From Lates calcarifer (lineage: Eukaryota; Chordata; Actinopteri; Centropomidae), in the NCBI RefSeq assembly GCF_001640805.2, contig NC_066848.1:23298483-23362482 (forward strand): a DNA stretch of 64,000 nucleotides. The letters run 5' to 3'. Positions 11,450 through 24,033 of the stretch are shown piece after piece. Both the position numbers and the translations under genes were made by a program. Below the pieces are notes generated by a model. The model did not search any database. It had not been told where the DNA came from and worked only from the letters and a program-made list of their open reading frames with translations. Each line of letters opens with the position of its first letter. The first letter of the stretch is position 1.

Positions 11450-12150
11450 GAAAGTTGATCAGGCTGACTAGCACAGCTAAGTGCACTGCAGCTCTTAATG
11501 GCTTTTCAATGAGGGAACTGAGACAAATCAGTGATTAGTGGTAATGGGGGTTATGGGAATGCTTGGAAATGACGCTATAAGTTTGTGTGTGTGTGTTACA
11601 TGCATGATTATGTTCAGGAACAAGTTCTCCTTGGCATACTTTTGCTCATAATTTGTGTTTATGGCTCTCCCTTGTGTGTACTTTTTATGCACCTTGTATG
11701 CATAATTATGCTTATGCATGACCATCCATTTCTTTCTTTTAATGGCTTGTGTGCAGATGTATGTGTGTATGTGCATTGTCCAAGTCAAATGAGGGTTCAG
11801 AGGTGGGTGTGGCTGCTCCCCTTTCCTACGGGTCACCTGCTTTAAGGGGCAACATTCTCTCATATTCCCTCGTTTGGAGGCCATTAGAGAGGAAATGGGG
11901 CCGCCGGCTATCTGGCCTTACTCCCCCTCTTCTCCTCCATCTCTCCCCAAACTCCCCCTAAGCTCTCAGCATCCCGTCATTGCCCCACATCCACCCCCTC
12001 CGCCTGTCCTTCTCTCTGTGTTTTCACAGTGTTAACAATCAAACCGTGGCCCTGAGTGTTCCGGGGGCCTAATTGGGCCGACTGCTGGCGTTGATTGTGA
12101 TGGATGGAGGGGGGCTGGAGCCAGGGCCTGCTGTGGACGATTCTTTCATC
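11450..12150. other. Candidate conserved noncoding island with POU-like palindrome
   Basis: Holds CTTAATGGCTTTTCAATGAG, the palindrome GCATAATTATGC (11700-11711) followed by TTATGCATG, then GGAGGCCATTAGAG, CGGGGGCCTAATTGGGCC and GTTGATTGTGATGGATGG. Dense TAAT/ATGCAT cores suggest an enhancer-type element (inference). Confidence 0.33.
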
Positions 12151-12477
12151 TGCCTGCTCCAGCCTGTTATACAAGAAAGAGATGGAAAGGATGGAAGAAT
12201 GAACTACCAACTTCTGAGCTCTGGATGTTTAATATCAGACTACAGGCCTGTGAATATTATTGGCCCTCAGTTTAAAGCAGTATTCCACTGAAATTTTTTA
12301 TTTTTTTTGAGTGACAAATGCTACCTGTAGGCTTGAATAGTATTTTCCCAAGTCATACATTGTTTCTGCATGCCCTCTAAAACCCTACACAGAAGTGTTC
12401 TCCCTCCAGATACCCAGCAGGTTGACATTATTTGTCTATTCCTTTCTGAACTGTTGAAAAATAAATTCATTTTATGA

Positions 12478-12600
12478 TATAACTATGGATAAGGTTTGTT
12501 TAGGTTTAGGCAAAGAACATATTGGGTTTAAACAAGTATTTTGTTAAGGTGGTTTGGGTTTAAGTGACTTTAAAGTTCTTTTATTATCATGGTTACAATA
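12478..12600 (+). repeat. 'GGTTTAGGCAA...GGTTAAGG' dispersed repeat fragment (copy 1)
   Basis: GGTTTAGGCAAAGAACAT, GGGTTTAAACAAG and TTGTTAAGGTGGTTTGGG resemble the complement of 57.46-57.56 kb and a repeat recalled from percomorphs. Confidence 0.42.
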
Positions 12601-12913
12601 ATGTATGTGTGGTTACTTATAGTAAGGTGATCCACCCCCGACCTCCCAGAAAAGCCTCTCAGTTCTCAAGTCTGCAGGTTTCATGGAGGAGTGAAAACCC
12701 TCCCACCATATGGTGACAAGCAGTCTGAAAGCTGGCATCAGCCATTTTCTTTCTTCCTTCCATCCTTTTTGATTTTACAGAGATATTACACAATTTTGTA
12801 ATAGCCGCCCTGTGTCCCCACTAACATCTGGTCCTCTAGGCTTCAGTCTTGAGACAGAACCTGTCAGAGGTATTACATCATCACAACAGGGATTACAGGC
12901 AGGAACACCCATC

Positions 12914-13068
12914 TGGTTCTCCCATCCATCCATCCATCCATCCATCCATCATCTATACCACTTATCCTTTGAGGGTTGCAGGGGGCTGGAGCCAATCCCA
13001 GCTTGACACTGGGCAAGAGGATCCGGTACACCCTGGACAGGTTGCCAGTCTATCACAGGGCTGGTTCT
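12914..13068. mobile_element. Teleost dispersed repeat: (CCAT)n tail with CTGGAGCC/CTGGACAGG block
   Basis: (CCAT)n at about 12920-12950, then ATCTATACCACTTATCC, GGGGGCTGGAGCCAATCCCAG, GGGCAAGAGG and GTACACCCTGGACAGGTTGCCAGTCTATCACAGGG. This matches a well-known teleost interspersed repeat end, probably a retrotransposon 3' region. Family not assigned. Confidence 0.7.
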
Positions 13069-13337
13069 CCCATGTTATGTGTTAATCATGTGTGCATCTT
13101 CTGACTATTGACACATTACCTGCATTAAACTGTACTGTCAGTTGTTTACATTAAACCGTGGTATATGTACAGAGGGACTATAAGTTTTTCATATGAAGCA
13201 GAGTCTTATTATTCATCAAACTGAATGTCATGGCCAGGGGCATCCCAGAGACATTGTTGAAAACAGAGCATGTGATTTGATCTGGCCTCATGCTACCAGA
13301 TCAAGAGATGAAAGCAGACCAGCATATTGCCCCTGAT

Positions 13338-13361
13338 AGGTTATTTATTTATTTATTTATT
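13338..13361 (+). repeat. (TTTA)n microsatellite
   Basis: Five TTTA units. Confidence 0.9.
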
Positions 13362-13374
13362 TTGTTCCATAGAG

Positions 13375-13610
13375 GTAGACGGCTGTGGTTAGGTAATGAA
13401 CCTTTTGGAAATGAGGCCAGTGTTACTTGTGTTTGCGGAGCACTTAGGGCCATTGGTGGCTTGCTGACCATTTGCTTATCTTTGGGGTGAGTAATGTGTG
13501 TTTGTATGTGTCTGTGGTTGTAGTCTGGCCCTGGCTTTAGTCATCAATCACCACAACCATGGGGCTGGTTGAGTCACTGTGGCCCATAGGGGTTGAGGGT
13601 CCTTGGATTA
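13375..13610. other. Candidate conserved noncoding island
   Basis: GGTAATGAACC, CATTGGTGGCTTGCTGACC and TCATCAATCACCACAACC; repeat-free and without a coding signature. Confidence 0.22.
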
Positions 13611-14051
13611 AGAAAGAAAGAGAAAGAGTGTGCATGTTAGAGAGAGATAGGGTTTTTTTAATAAATGGATATGTCTGCCTTTCTCTGTGTGTCTGTATCT
13701 GGGTTATAGTGGCTATGTCTGGGGGAGTCATCCTCATTTGTTTAGTCAAAGCTATGGCTGAACTCCCTGCGCTGTGATCAAATCACCTATGGTTTGCATA
13801 ATGTAACTGCAGACAACAGCAACGTTGTGCAGTGTTGACAAGAGTACATGTAAACAAAGCACATGGAAAGGCCTCTAAATACACCATGATCTGAGGATCT
13901 TTAGACACAGCAGCTAAATTACCCACATGCATTCATTCAATCCTTTTACATTCTAACTTGCTCTTTATCTGTGGAGCGGAGTTTAGACACTTTTTTTAAA
14001 CCACTACCAGATGGGTTATGATTAAAGTGCCCAGAGTGTACATTCTAATGA

Positions 14052-14535
14052 CTAGTCATCTTCTGACTTTTCCTCTAACTCCACTAGCAGGTCAGATTTT
14101 TCATTTATCTTCTCAAGTATTTTGAGTGGCTGGCACAAAATCTGGAACAGATATTGATGGTGTCCAGATGATGCATCCCTCTGATTTTGATGATCCTTTG
14201 ACATTTCCTGTAGCACCACCATGAGGTTGACTTTGTAGATTTTGCTGAAATATCTTGACAACTATTGAATGGATTGCTGTGAAGTTTGGTACATACATTC
14301 ATGATCCCCAGAGGTTAACTTGCACTAATTTAAATTTTCTAACTTTTCATCTAGAGCCAAAGTTTATTTTTTTTCCATACTTTGGTTTATGACCAAATAC
14401 TTGCAACATTCATGACATTCCCATCACAAGAACAGTGCTACCAACATGGTGAACATGGTAAACATTACACCAGCTAAACACCAACATTTATTTCAAGTAC
14501 AGCCTCACAGAGCTACTATAAGTTAGCAATTAGTG
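14052..14535 (+). repeat. Same 'AAATATCTTGACAACTATTG' repeat family (copy 2), longer
   Basis: Contains CTGAAATATCTTGACAACTATTG followed by GATTGCTGTGAAGTTTGG, ATTCATGATCCCCAGAGG and a later ATGGTGAACATGGTAAACATTAC and TACAGCCTCACAGAGCTAC. More complete than the copy at 4.7 kb. The upstream part (14052-14220) resembles a second, diverged unit. Confidence 0.7.
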
Positions 14536-16306
14536 TTGTTAATGTCTCACTCATATCCACTCTACACTTAACATCAATCAGTGAAGTGGATGACCTCACT
14601 TCTGTGCTGCATGTTTTTCAGCATATCTATTAAAAACTATTGCTATTTTGAGTCTTTTTTCATCCAATTTGCTGCTGTAGCTATAACCCAGTACCCCCAC
14701 AAGGATCAGTAATGTTTCATCTAATAAATCAGCCATTCATGACTCATATTGAAGGTCTGGCACATGCAGACTGTAGATTGGTGTTGCCAATTCAAAAGTG
14801 TCCTTGCTTTTACTGAATGAGGTCCAGAAATGTTTGTCTAACATGGGTATTAGCACGTCAGATACACTAAAGAGATGATTATACTGCCAGAGCAATGTCA
14901 AGGCCTTCCCATGTTAAGAGGTCAGAAATGAAACAATGCTGTATCTTTGAGATGGATAGGTAAGTATAACCAGCTATGTTCCTTTTATAGCGAGACTACG
15001 TGTTGAATGTGATGTCTCAATCACAGGGAGGGATTCTCAGCTGTGTTGTTAGCGCAAGGACAGAGGCTGTAAATCATACCAATGGCACCAGGCAGGATAC
15101 AGAAATAACAGTGCAAAGTGCCATATAAATCTGTGTGTGAATTCTGTGTGTATCTTTGTGTGTGCTTGTCTCTTCAAAAGAACATCTACATGATGGCTTA
15201 GTGCTGAGGGTGTCCCCCAACTAGCGGATCATGTTTTGGCCTGCTGGATATTCCTAAACAAGATATTTGGCATGATAAATACTGTGCCCTTAGAGTCCAA
15301 CTTTTAAAGTGGCAGCTACTCATTTTCTATTATTACTAATGTGGTCATAGTGACATCTTTCTGCCACAGCATCTTAATAATATGTTATATATATGACATT
15401 AATTTAAAAAAATGGTCCCTGGCTTTTGTACAAGGGGGAAGTAATGGGAAAGAAAATCAAAACAAAACCAGTTTGACAAAGCTTCTGTAAAACAGGATCT
15501 AGTTTTGTGCATGTGGAGAGCCACTGGAGACACAAGCACAGACATTATGGAATTTCATTCAAGTTGAAATCAAATGTATTTCTTTTACTAAATCCTTCAA
15601 ACATATACACTGTGTAGGCACAACAATATAATATAGTATATATATAGTCATATACATATACTAACATATACGGTATGTTGTGTGTCCTCAGTTTTCTCAT
15701 GGTAATATCCCCTTATTATCCTCTCATCATCACCCCTGACCCTTTAATTTAATACAAAATATATGACTAAATGATAAACAGCTCTGAACAAACTTCCTCC
15801 CACACAAACTAAAGATAGATACATATAGAACAGTAGCAAAATTGAGAAAATTCAGATATTCTGCAAAAGAAATTTCACCTCATTAACTACAGAAGTTCAC
15901 ATGTTGATAGGTAATTGCTTATTCCCCCGTATTGTTTTTATTCACCATGATGATTACTTTAACTTACTAACAAGCTTAATAAATGTTGTATTTGTTACAT
16001 GGTGCTGTTGTTATTCTGTCCAATCCCCTTATGATGAAACGGAAAATGGATCAGACAAATGTGAACATGGGAAAACCTAAAACTCTACAATAACTCAAAA
16101 ATAGGAGTTGTCGGCCAGAAGCCTGCTTCGCATCTGTTTTGGGGGACGTGTGACAGCAGGTATCTGGAGGCCTCTCAGCGTCTGCTTCCTTCCCCAGGCC
16201 TGCGCAGCTCCTCAGTTCTCATTTGTTCCATATCAAGAGTCATATAAACTCTCATCACGCTGGGATCTGTATGAAAATAAACAGCCGGGCAGGGAAGCAG
16301 CCACGC

Positions 16307-16314
16307 TGACGTCA
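16307..16314. promoter_or_regulatory. Perfect CRE palindrome TGACGTCA (copy 1)
   Basis: Consensus CREB/ATF site within the duplicated block. Function is not shown by sequence alone. Confidence 0.35.
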
Positions 16315-16590
16315 AGGAAGGAGACGGCATCTGATCAAAAACACGTCGAGGCAGAGAGGAGGGCGACCGTGGCAAGATATGATGGTCAGAGCGAGGATTT
16401 TATTAATGGAAACCCACGGTTCACGATCATAGATTAGATTTCTACAACCGCTGTTGAGGTGCCGCTGAGCAAGGCACTTACCCTGCAGCACTTCCTGTGG
16501 AGAGGCCAGCAGCACAGGATTGTGGTTTGCGCTGGGTATCTCCCAGGTGTGAGCGTGTGTTTGAATGTAACCCGAGGGGAGCAGCCCTGC

Positions 16591-16598
16591 TGACGTCA
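16591..16598. promoter_or_regulatory. Perfect CRE palindrome TGACGTCA (copy 2)
   Basis: Second CREB/ATF consensus, in the second half of the duplication. Confidence 0.35.
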
Positions 16599-18784
16599 AG
16601 GAAGAGTAGAGGATCTAATCAGAAACACACACGACAGCTGAGGAGGATAAAGACTTGGAACAGGAGCTGATCTATATTCAGATTTGAATGTGATATCTGA
16701 GGAACGGATTGATAAAACATTCCAGGTTAAATGTGTGCTGAGGTAAAGGGAAAAGACATTTTGTTGTTGTTTTAGTTGAAGAAACCTGAGTGTGAAGCTT
16801 TTGATCAGTGGAATCCCTGCGGGGTGGTGTGAAGTGTTTGTGATCATGAATGCATATGTATGTGTGTGACATTAGCCAGACGACTCAACACTCTCGGCCT
16901 GTGGTGTTGATAGGGGTGGGAGTGGCCTCTTGGTGGGATCTGACAGGAGACCAGTGTTTCTGTTGCAGACCTGATGACAGCAGCACAGAGAGAGACAATA
17001 CAGAGAAACACACTCCACGTGTGTGTATTCACTGCATTGTCTCTCATAGTGTGTCCATTATGTATGTTACACAACAAAACACTACCATGTCATAAACACA
17101 TACATACTGTCCACAGTCACCCCACCTCCCACTAACACTCAAAAACACGCATCTTCAGACATCAAACAACACCCTGCAGTGGCTGAACTGACTCCCTTTA
17201 CCTCACGGTTTGCCCTCTGACCCCGTCCAGACCCTCCCCTAACACAAACACTCCCAGAACCTCACCCCTGACCTTACACTCACACACCCAGCACCCTGCA
17301 AAACACAAGCGATGCATTCAATGGCCACTCCTCTTGGCACATGTAAAGCAAAGCTTTGCTGCTGGTGGCTTCCTTATCGCTTTCTTGGACAGCCTAGACT
17401 TCTGCAAGTGACAACCATTAAGACGAATGTCATCCTCATTCTGTGATCAAAGAGAGTGGTATGTGAATGAGTCCTAAAACCTAGAAATAACTTTGCATTT
17501 TAGCTCTTCCAGTTGAAATAAGGCTCAAGACATTTTCAAGTGTTGTTGTAAGACATAAAATACATCCAGAATACCAGGTTGTTAGGATCATAACATCACA
17601 CAAGAAAACCTTTACAGCCTCGTTATGTTCACACTTGTGCTCTTTCAAACTATTAACAAGAAAGACTTTTGTACAAGAGGTAAGTGCACTAAATTAAATT
17701 TCTAGTTGGAAGGTTAGTGGAGTGGTGATGTTGAAGTCAAGTGATCGCGGTGTAGTAGCCATAGCATTTTCCTTGTGGTGATTGTATTTAGTCTTCAATA
17801 ATCATGAAAGCGGTGTTCATCACTGAAGATTATCTTTCTGAACAAAATATATTTATACTTTAATATTTAATAAACTTTCATTGGTTACTGAACCAGGGTG
17901 ATGCTAACTTTTGGGCTAGCCTACAAAAATATGTCATCCCTGCACCACTCTATAATCCAAAGCAGTTGTGAAATGCGTGCTGTGCTTGGTGGACATAATG
18001 GCAGCAGACTGGTCAACTGAATGTTACATTTGCTATTTGTACATTTACAGTAGATAAGTATATATTTGGAAAAAGAATTGAGTTAGTGATTTCATAGCAT
18101 CTTTGTAGCATCTTTTTATTTTTAGTGCTGCCTTCATTTTTGTGTTGTCATTTTTTTATGTGTTTTGTCTTTTGGGGCCACTGTACTTTTGACAAAGAAG
18201 CAAAGCCTTGGGTGTAACCACAGGCATTGTTGTTGGAATGTGATACAATGTAGCAGAACATCTCATGAAATAAGCAGCTGTCAGGAGGAGGAAATTAAAT
18301 ACGAATACTGATAGGAAAACATGACTCACTCTGAAGTGATGAACGGTCTTCATTCTTGTTAGATGGTGCAATAACACTGTCAAGTTTAGCTGAATTATTT
18401 GCTGCGACCAATAATTCTTCCTTTTTATACCTGAGTTGAAATGAAAAGAAACCAAATTGTTCACTGGTCATTGCGTGTCAGCATCACATATACAGATTTT
18501 CATAGTGTGTGTGAACTGGTACCTCTGATACTGATACAGGGCACAAACAAGCTCTTTCTAACTTTTGTGTACGACTCTGTACACAATGCTCCACCACACA
18601 CAGAAGCATCCACCCACATATACACATACACATACAATGTTTCCCTGACCTGAGCCACATGACAGCAAGGGCTGTACACAATGCGCACCACATCCCTATC
18701 ATAATGTGTCCCTCCTCAAGACACCCAGGAGGATCCTAGTCTGTCATTGGCTCTCACAACGGACTGCTTTTCAACAGCAGTGAC

Positions 18785-18935
18785 ATAACACCTCTCTAAT
18801 TAGCCTTATTTAAGGTTACTAATCTCAGTAAAGATGACTCTGTGTAATGCATACAATAGCCCCCTATCCTTCCCCCCTGTCCCAGGTTGGCTGTTTGGAG
18901 ATGCTGGATCCCGCCGACATTCACTGTGGGGGGTA
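18785..18935. other. Candidate conserved noncoding island
   Basis: CTCTAATTAGCC, AAGATGACTCTGTG and AATGCATACAATAG followed by a GC-richer end; unique-looking, no coding signal. Confidence 0.22.
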
Positions 18936-19098
18936 AAACAGAATGTGTGTTTTTGTAAATCTGTTTGTGTGGCGGTCCTAAAGTGTGAAGACAATGAACC
19001 ATGAATGACGACTGTGTGAGTGCATGTATGTTTGTGTGTGCAAAGTGTGCATAACAAGAAATATGTGTGTTTGGTGCAACATATGTGCATGCTCATGT

Positions 19099-19278
19099 TG
19101 TGTGTGTGTGTGTGTGTGTATTTAGGCAAGGGAGTGTGTGTATCTGTGTCTGTCACTCAGCAGTTTGGTTGGGTTTGCTCAGCAAGGCCTGTGATCACAC
19201 AACCTTAAAGTCTGTGATTAGGAGGACACACACACACGTTCACACACACACAGCAGACAGCACATCCCAGACTGTGGG

Positions 19279-19312
<34 letters not shown>
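19099..19312 (+). repeat. (TG)n and (CA)n arrays in opposite phase
   Basis: TG run 19099-19119 and CA runs at 19226-19250 and 19280-19312. The TG and CA arrays are inverted relative to each other and could pair. Confidence 0.9.
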
Positions 19313-19314
<2 letters not shown>

Positions 19315-19737
19315 CACACAAATACACTAACCACTCAGCAGTAGTTGCTTTGCTCACAGGAACACACTCCCTCAAACAGAAGCAAACCACTACACACACA
19401 GTCACATGCACACTCAAAACACACACTTACTGCTACACTTGGACTCCTGTGAGATGATACCCACACAACTCTGGATGCTCTCTAATTTCCTGAGGGTGAG
19501 CTGTGAGCTCGTGAGGTAAGTCATGATGAGGGATGGCTATTCACGCTCGGTGGAGATTATACAGGGGAGCACACTTGCACACACTCATTCCTGACGGGAT
19601 GCGTCACACACTCAAGGTCAGGGAAGTTAAACTCAAAATGGTAACACACAGCACATCTGTGAAACACACTGTAATCTGCAACCATAATGTCATCATTACT
19701 CAGGACTATTTACATTCTGCGTATAAGCTGTATGAAG

Positions 19738-20120
19738 CTGAAGTCCAAGTCACAAATTAAGTCTCAAGACAAGTCATGTCTCAAGCCTTGTCAAGGTCTA
19801 AAGTTCAAGTGAAGTCACAAAACAATAGAGACAAGTCCAAGTCTTGTCTAAGCAAGTCCAAGTCAAGTTCCAAGACAATCCAAGTGCATATCTCAAAACA
19901 ACTGAAACAAATCCAAGTCAAGTCTCTAGACAATCGAGACAAGTCCAGCTCAAGTCTTGTCTAAGCCTACTACAATAAAACTGCACCCAAATGTCCAAGT
20001 CTTATTCATTTATTTCTTCTATTCGGTTTAGATTTCACTAGGTCACAAATTGGGAGGTGAATGATTTTCTCAAGTCAGGTGGTTATGCGAGTCAAATCCG
20101 TCAAGTGCCACTCAAGTATG
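19738..20120. repeat. Degenerate AAGTC/CAAGTCAAGTC minisatellite
   Basis: Many imperfect AAGTCCAAGTC, AAGTCTTGTCTAAG and AAGTCACAA units. A larger unit of about 100 bases (ACAATAGAGACAAGTCC versus ACAATCGAGACAAGTCC) appears twice. This is a known type of teleost dispersed repeat. The resulting Lys/Ser-rich frame at 19776-19964 is not a gene. Confidence 0.72.
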
Positions 20121-20796
20121 ACTAGAGTTCAGCTATGACACTTAAATGTTTACACGTCTTTTAGATGACTTTAAGAGGAACCTTTAAGTAGTGTTTGTAT
20201 TTTACTCATGCCAGTTTTGTTTTAGGACAATCATGACTGTGATCCAGTTTCATGTACTCTCTTGCTCCACAACCCTGAACACTCCTCACAGCTTGGAAAA
20301 GCTCCTTCATAGTTTGTGGGTGAATCACACACATAGTAGGTTTGCAAAACTATCTATTTTGAGAGATCCCATGTCAAATCTGGCATCTGCCACTTAGAAA
20401 TATTCTGTCAGTGATATCACAGCAGGGTTCATTCAAAAAAACAAGTCTTATGGTCAAATGAGATGGTTAAGTGTAGTACGGGTTAATAATACAAGCTGGA
20501 TTCAGTATTTACTTTTTTAAAACCCTACAATACCTGCTAGTTCTGCGAGGGTCTGCAGGGCGCCAAAATGGCCGACCTCCTGTTCCCATGGACTTTAACT
20601 ACAGGCTTCAGCAGAAAATGACCATCTTAAGTCTGCCTCGACCGCCCTGCATGGCGACAAGCACCCCAGAGACTCATGATTGGCAGGCTGGTGACAGATG
20701 CGTGCTTTGATTGGTGGGGGCTGTAATTCAGGCTGTAATTTGCAAAGTGGAAATGTAGGTGACTGAGGAGTTTGTCTGTGTGTGTGTTAGTGAGAG

Positions 20797-20804
<8 letters not shown>

Positions 20805-20836
<32 letters not shown>
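20805..20836 (+). repeat. (GA)n microsatellite
   Basis: About 16 AG units after a short CA run. Confidence 0.95.
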
Positions 20837-20841
<5 letters not shown>

Positions 20842-21148
20842 AGGGAAAAATAGCCATGTGAGAGTGGGATGCTCAATTTGCAGGGAGATCTTAGATACAG
20901 TTTTCCTTCTTCCTTTTTGCTTTTACACCCCACATGACTCAATGCCCTTTTCATCCACTCTATCATCACACTGGAATCACACTGGAAGCATGACAGTAAG
21001 TCATGATGTCATTTCCTCTTTAAAATCCCCTTCAACTCCCTGTGATCTGGGAGTTGAAAATGTCTTCCCACATGAGCTGCTGATGGTGTGCTTGGTTTTA
21101 CAGTTACAGATCACAATTCAAGTCGTTAACATGTTACTGTGGCAATGA

Positions 21149-21161
21149 GGTCAAAGGTCAA
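21149..21161 (+). promoter_or_regulatory. Perfect DR1 nuclear-receptor motif
   Basis: AGGTCAAAGGTCA, an exact consensus direct repeat with one-base spacing. Confidence 0.38.
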
Positions 21162-21190
21162 ACCTGGGTGGATTCTGAAATAAATGTATA

Positions 21191-21240
21191 CGTATATATA
21201 TATATATATGTGTGGTGTGTGTGTGTGTCTGTCTGTCTGT
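21191..21240 (+). repeat. Compound (TA)n-(TG)n-(TCTG)n microsatellite
   Basis: TA run, then TG run, then TCTG units. Confidence 0.9.
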
Positions 21241-21439
21241 CAGTCTTTGAGAGAGAGAGTGACAGGGGTTAAATGGCAAAGAAGGGGACTTTTCTCTGAG
21301 AGGAAACAGTGGTTAGAAACAAGGAAGTGTCTCCTCACAGCAGCCAGAAGATAGCTGCCCAGCTGCAGTGCTGAAAGACATACAACTCAAAGCACACACA
21401 CACACAGACACAGAACACACCACCTGTTTCTCTGCACAA

Positions 21440-21730
21440 TCGATAGCTACTTTGATGCATGGGAGCGTGGGCGATGGGGGTGAGGGCCGTTTGACACAGG
21501 GCTACATGGGACCCACGGGTGTCAGGGCCACTTTGATCCTTGTTACGGCCCTACATGTAGAGTGTTGGTCTCTGGAGGGGGTACCGTATCCCCTCCATCA
21601 CCCTATCTGCACACCAACTTACCCGCAGATCCCCACTCCCCCGCCCCACCCTTGCCCCTCACCTCTCTGCCCCGGCCCCTCTGCTGATCCTTGGGGACAG
21701 GTGAACCAGAAACCAGGCCTGGGGAAACAT
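21440..21730. other. GC-rich candidate conserved noncoding block
   Basis: GC-rich and non-repetitive compared with its surroundings. The plus-strand open frame (21368-21748) is proline-rich with a TTG-type start and no domain, so I do not call it a gene. Confidence 0.25.
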
Positions 21731-21917
21731 GGATGCTCTCACGATTAAATTGCACTGATTATTACAGAGTTGGAACACATGCTGGACTTACAAGCCAAAA
21801 TACACAAACATTATATATGCACAAACACAGGTATTCATTTGTGCATCTACTTGAAGTAACAGTTTTGGGAAATATTACCATTTATTTTACTGCCAAATCC
21901 ACTCTCATATCTATACA

Positions 21918-22170
21918 CTGAACATAAGGCTACAGCCAGTTTAGCCTAGTATAAGCTAAGACTTTTGTAGGGACATCAATCCCTACAAAAATCTAGGTAT
22001 AAAAGTGTCAAGTTGTGGTTTAACAAAGGGTTATGTGCCAGACTATTTCTTCTGAAGTCTTGTCATATCTGTGAGATTTCTAAGCTATCTGTTTCCCCCT
22101 GCTTTTAGTGTTTATGCTAAGCTAAGCTAACTAGCTGCTGGTAGCTTTGTATTAATATGGGACCACTTAA
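21918..22170 (+). repeat. Same 'GGACTATTTCTTGG' repeat family (copy 2), with internal hairpin
   Basis: GGCTACAGCCAGTTTAGCC at the start, AGGGTTATGTGCCAGACTATTTC in the middle, and CTGTTTCCCCCTGCTTTTAG, TTATGCTAAGCTAAGCTAAC and AGCTGCTGGTAGCTTTG at the end. An 11-bp-arm inverted repeat (21963-21990) lies inside. Confidence 0.68.
21963..21990. repeat. 11-bp-arm perfect hairpin
   Basis: TTTTGTAGGGA and TCCCTACAAAA around CATCAA, inside a dispersed repeat copy. Confidence 0.88.
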
Positions 22171-23990
22171 TGTACTGTATCATAATTGTTGATACAATTT
22201 TGCTTATATGGAGCCTAACGTAAGTTGACTTTCTTCATGTCAGTTGAACCACCATTCTAAATGAGTGAGACAAGTACAGTACATTAAACTCTGGGTAACC
22301 ATAGCAACAATACTTCTCTTTAATGCTTTGTCACCAAATAATAACTCTCACAAAAAATGATAGCTTGATATAGCATCTTACAGGCAGTTCAGACACAGGG
22401 CCAACACTGAGTTACCAAAATTCACTGTCACCCAAGTGTACATATACACACATGAAAGTCTCTGCAACTGCATCCTCATTATACAAATACCCATGTGAAC
22501 ATGTGGAAAGACATGCATGTACACACATGGATACCCACACCTAACAGTAAATACACACACACACTTATGTAAAGGTAATGCAGTAACATTAGCGTGTCTG
22601 AACATAATCAGATTTATGAGTGCTCAGTTCATACAGAGTTGAAATGTGTTCAGGTTGAAACTAAAGAGGACTGACACAGTAACCACAGCACAGAAGAAAA
22701 GAAATGGACACAAAGGAGAGTAAGAGAAAAAAGCAAGAGATGGAAGGTAAAACCAAAAAAATGGGTCTGTGTTTGTGGGCTTGCGGTTTCAACGAGCGTC
22801 AAAGCCCATGGATGTTATAGAAGATAAAGAGGGAGATGAAGGGGGCATAGAGAGAGAGAGATACAGAGCGGGATTGAGAGAAAGAGAAAGGCAGAAAGAG
22901 AAAGAGACACATAGTTCAGCATGAAGAGGACAGCAGGACGAACAGTGTGTCCATTGTCCATGTGGCCTGGTTAACATTTTAATGAAGGAGCCACATCCAG
23001 AATCCTGCCACAAACTACACACTGACTCACACAATGATTAATACTCTGCAAATACACTCAGATAATACCACAGCTCACTGACATGAACACATAAGGACGT
23101 ACAGTGGACACATGCCAAGAAAACACACACAGGAGGAAACTCTTTCACACAAACCCATACCTGTAAAAACACAGACATAAATCCATACAGATGATCAAAA
23201 ACTCTTTATTTTATTACTACTGCTAATAAACTAATCTGCTAGCCAGCTGGCCATTGCTGGCTTAGCAAGCTATAATTACAATGTTAATTTAAACACTGCA
23301 CTGCCTGTGGGTTTGTTGTTGTTGTTTCTACTAAAAATGTTACAATGTTTTTTTTGTTTTTTTTGAAGTAATCGATGCTTGAAATGACAGTTGTTATCTC
23401 TTTAGCGACACATTGGTGCTTCGTGACAGATATTTGGCATAAATTGTAGCTATTAGCCAAAGGTTTAAAGAGGCCTGCCTTAATTGCCACTGCTGCTGTT
23501 GCCTCAAATGTTGATCATGCTGACAGCAACCAGCAACTAACATCTGGTAACTTCCAGTTTCTGTGTCTTGAGAGCACCAGGATTCACCTGTCCTTTTCAC
23601 CTTACATAGTACAAAGTATCTTTGCTTTACATCTGTCCCTCTGTGCCTCTCCAGCATATCTTTGCACCTACCTTGCAGTTTGAGAACCTCTGGAATACAG
23701 CCAATTGAAGTAGCTCATATCTAAAAAGAAATGGGGATTAAAGCTACATAAATAAGACTGACCCAATATGAAACTGGAATTTCCCTCCAAATACAATATC
23801 TCTACTCATAATACAAGCACATATAAGAATACATGCGTGCATGATACATGATGGACCCAACAGTTTTTCCCATAAATCAAATCCCAAACATCCGTCTTCC
23901 CTGCCCACAATAATATAGATGATTGGAGGAGACTGCTTTGATTCTGGCAGGGGAACACAGTGTCTTGAATGGTAAAAACAAAGTGAATAT

Positions 23991-24033
23991 GTTTTTTTTT
24001 TGTTGTTTTTTTTTTTTTTTTGTTTTTTTTTTG
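23991..24033 (+). repeat. Poly-T tract
   Basis: T runs interrupted by single G residues; could be the complement of a retroposon A-tail, but no flanking element was recognised. Confidence 0.85.

Larger units (their letters stand above)
16270..16650. repeat. Local duplication with two perfect CRE motifs, 284 bp apart
   Basis: GCAGCC-C-GCTGACGTCAAGGAAG followed by a GGATCTAATCAGAAACAC-like block occurs around 16298-16345 and 16581-16630. TGACGTCA is perfect in both (16307-16314 and 16591-16598). The sequence between shows little further similarity. Confidence 0.7.
14540..19090. other. Noncoding, no gene recognised
   Basis: AT-rich. The CRE duplication (16.3-16.6 kb) is the main structure. The block 17090-17330 is C-rich and A-rich on one strand (CACCCC/ACACTC motifs). 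Confidence 0.5.

Noticed and set aside
16108..16437. 109-residue open frame over the CRE duplication
   Set aside because: Begins at a TTG, has no domain, and the composition and flanks do not suggest an exon.
19776..19964. Lys/Ser-rich 62-residue frame
   Set aside because: Translation of the AAGTC minisatellite.
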